The position numbers and the translations under genes were made by a program. Below, piece after piece: positions 63,569-64,000 of a stretch of 64,000 bases of DNA. The first letter of the stretch is position 1. The number at the start of each line of letters is the position of its first letter. Location of the stretch: positions 182,248 through 246,247 of the forward strand of contig CABIZF010000004.1 of NCBI GenBank assembly GCA_902363135.1. The letters run 5' to 3'. The DNA comes from Lachnospiraceae bacterium (lineage in GTDB: Bacteria > Bacillota > Clostridia > Lachnospirales > Lachnospiraceae). Below the pieces are notes generated by a model. The model did not search any database, was not told the origin of the DNA, and worked only from the letters and a program-made list of their open reading frames with translations.

Positions 63569-64000
63569 TCACACCTCATCTGCTATCATATGTTCCCGTA
63601 TTCCGTATGCGACCAGAGCCGTGCCTTCTTTAACAGACAAGCCCGCATTATAATAGAAGACAACCCCATCCGCTTCCGCATAATAGTTCTTTATTACTTC
63701 TCCGTAAAAATCTGTACAGTACCCCAGAATATCTCCCTGGGCCACTTCCATATTTTCATGGATATCCGTATGCTAGATTCCCTTCGTATCTGCAGTAAGA
63801 TAGATGGTTCTGGGAACTACCGTTTTTTTGCACACCGGTTCTTCCGTCTCCAAATCGCCATACATTTCCAGATGCGTGAACTACCCATTGTCTAAAGCCA
63901 ATGGGCTTCCTGCTTCGCAGACCTCGTAACCTACTATCTCCACAGGCGTTAATTCGGACAGTCCCTGTCCTATATTGTTATTCCTTTTATGCTATTTGTC
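63569..64000 (-). pseudogene. Decayed succinylglutamate desuccinylase/aspartoacylase-type gene, 5' part outside window
   Basis: Reading leftward from the window edge, one frame gives a continuous sequence with three in-frame TAG codons (at 63992-63994, 63881-63883 and 63773-63775) and no TAA or TGA until the natural TGA at 63569-63571. Readable parts include TVVPRTIYLTADTKGI, then MEVAQGDILGYCTDFYGEVI and ADGVVFYYNAGLSV, typical of the C-terminal part of the AstE/AspA-like M14 family. A tryptophan is likely at least at the third TAG, since the family often has GIWH or similar. Nonsense mutation is simplest; recoding is possible but not supported elsewhere. Confidence 0.6.

Overview
The window reads as chromosomal DNA of a low-to-mid GC Clostridia, most likely a Lachnospiraceae. 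The evidence is the gene set: DUF4364, CvfB, YhaM, DUF2142 and DUF6320 proteins, a NupN-type nucleoside ABC transporter and ATP-type PEP carboxykinase. Shine-Dalgarno sites are strong (AGGAGG), promoters are SigA-like with 17-nt spacers, and there is a CIRCE operator. The genus cannot be fixed from the sequence. I found no rRNA, tRNA, CRISPR array, intact transposase or prophage.

Layout. 1-13.7 kb (minus) is a cell-surface polysaccharide operon. It starts at a promoter near 13.7 kb with Wzm- and Wzt-type ABC exporter genes, then a methyltransferase and a kinase-fold protein joined by 4-base overlaps. Three large two-domain family 2 glycosyltransferases, a DUF2142 membrane protein and a WecE-type aminotransferase follow, and the last glycosyltransferase runs off the left edge. 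The methyltransferase/kinase pair beside a Wzt with a C-terminal cargo domain suggests a capped polysaccharide, as in the WbdD/Wzt logic of E. coli O9a. 14-16.2 kb holds a polysaccharide deacetylase and a single-pass membrane protein. 16.6-26.9 kb is mostly housekeeping: radical SAM protein, DUF4364 regulator, cell wall hydrolase, rRNA methyltransferase, pfkA, dnaE, cvfB and acyl-ACP thioesterase.

27-36.4 kb has an LTA-synthase-like enzyme, a regulator with two helix-turn-helix segments in operon with a secreted protein and followed by a second secreted protein, rlmD and yhaM. 36.6-44 kb is a nucleoside uptake and salvage block: secreted BMP binding protein, double ATPase, two permeases, nucleoside hydrolase, and an M20 hydrolase. 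44-48 kb has a G3E GTPase, an acyltransferase-like DUF6320 protein and an alpha/beta hydrolase. 48.4-50 kb is pckA.

50.4-54.8 kb is a three-gene operon that I could not match to a described system: an OLD-like ATPase, a cytoplasmic ParB-like/BMP fusion and a metallophosphoesterase. 55-64 kb holds an EAL protein, hsp20 with CIRCE and a 21-codon upstream ORF, a LacI regulator, two small ORFs, a lipoprotein/hybrid histidine kinase pair, and at the right edge a decayed M14-type gene with three in-frame amber codons.

The most unusual aspect is the intergenic DNA. At least three dispersed, strongly palindromic repeat families (A, B, C) occur, plus two single highly structured elements (13752-13960 and 50136-50313). 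Several repeats run into the 3' ends of genes, sometimes supplying the stop codon. I cannot assign them to a known RNA or transposon family.
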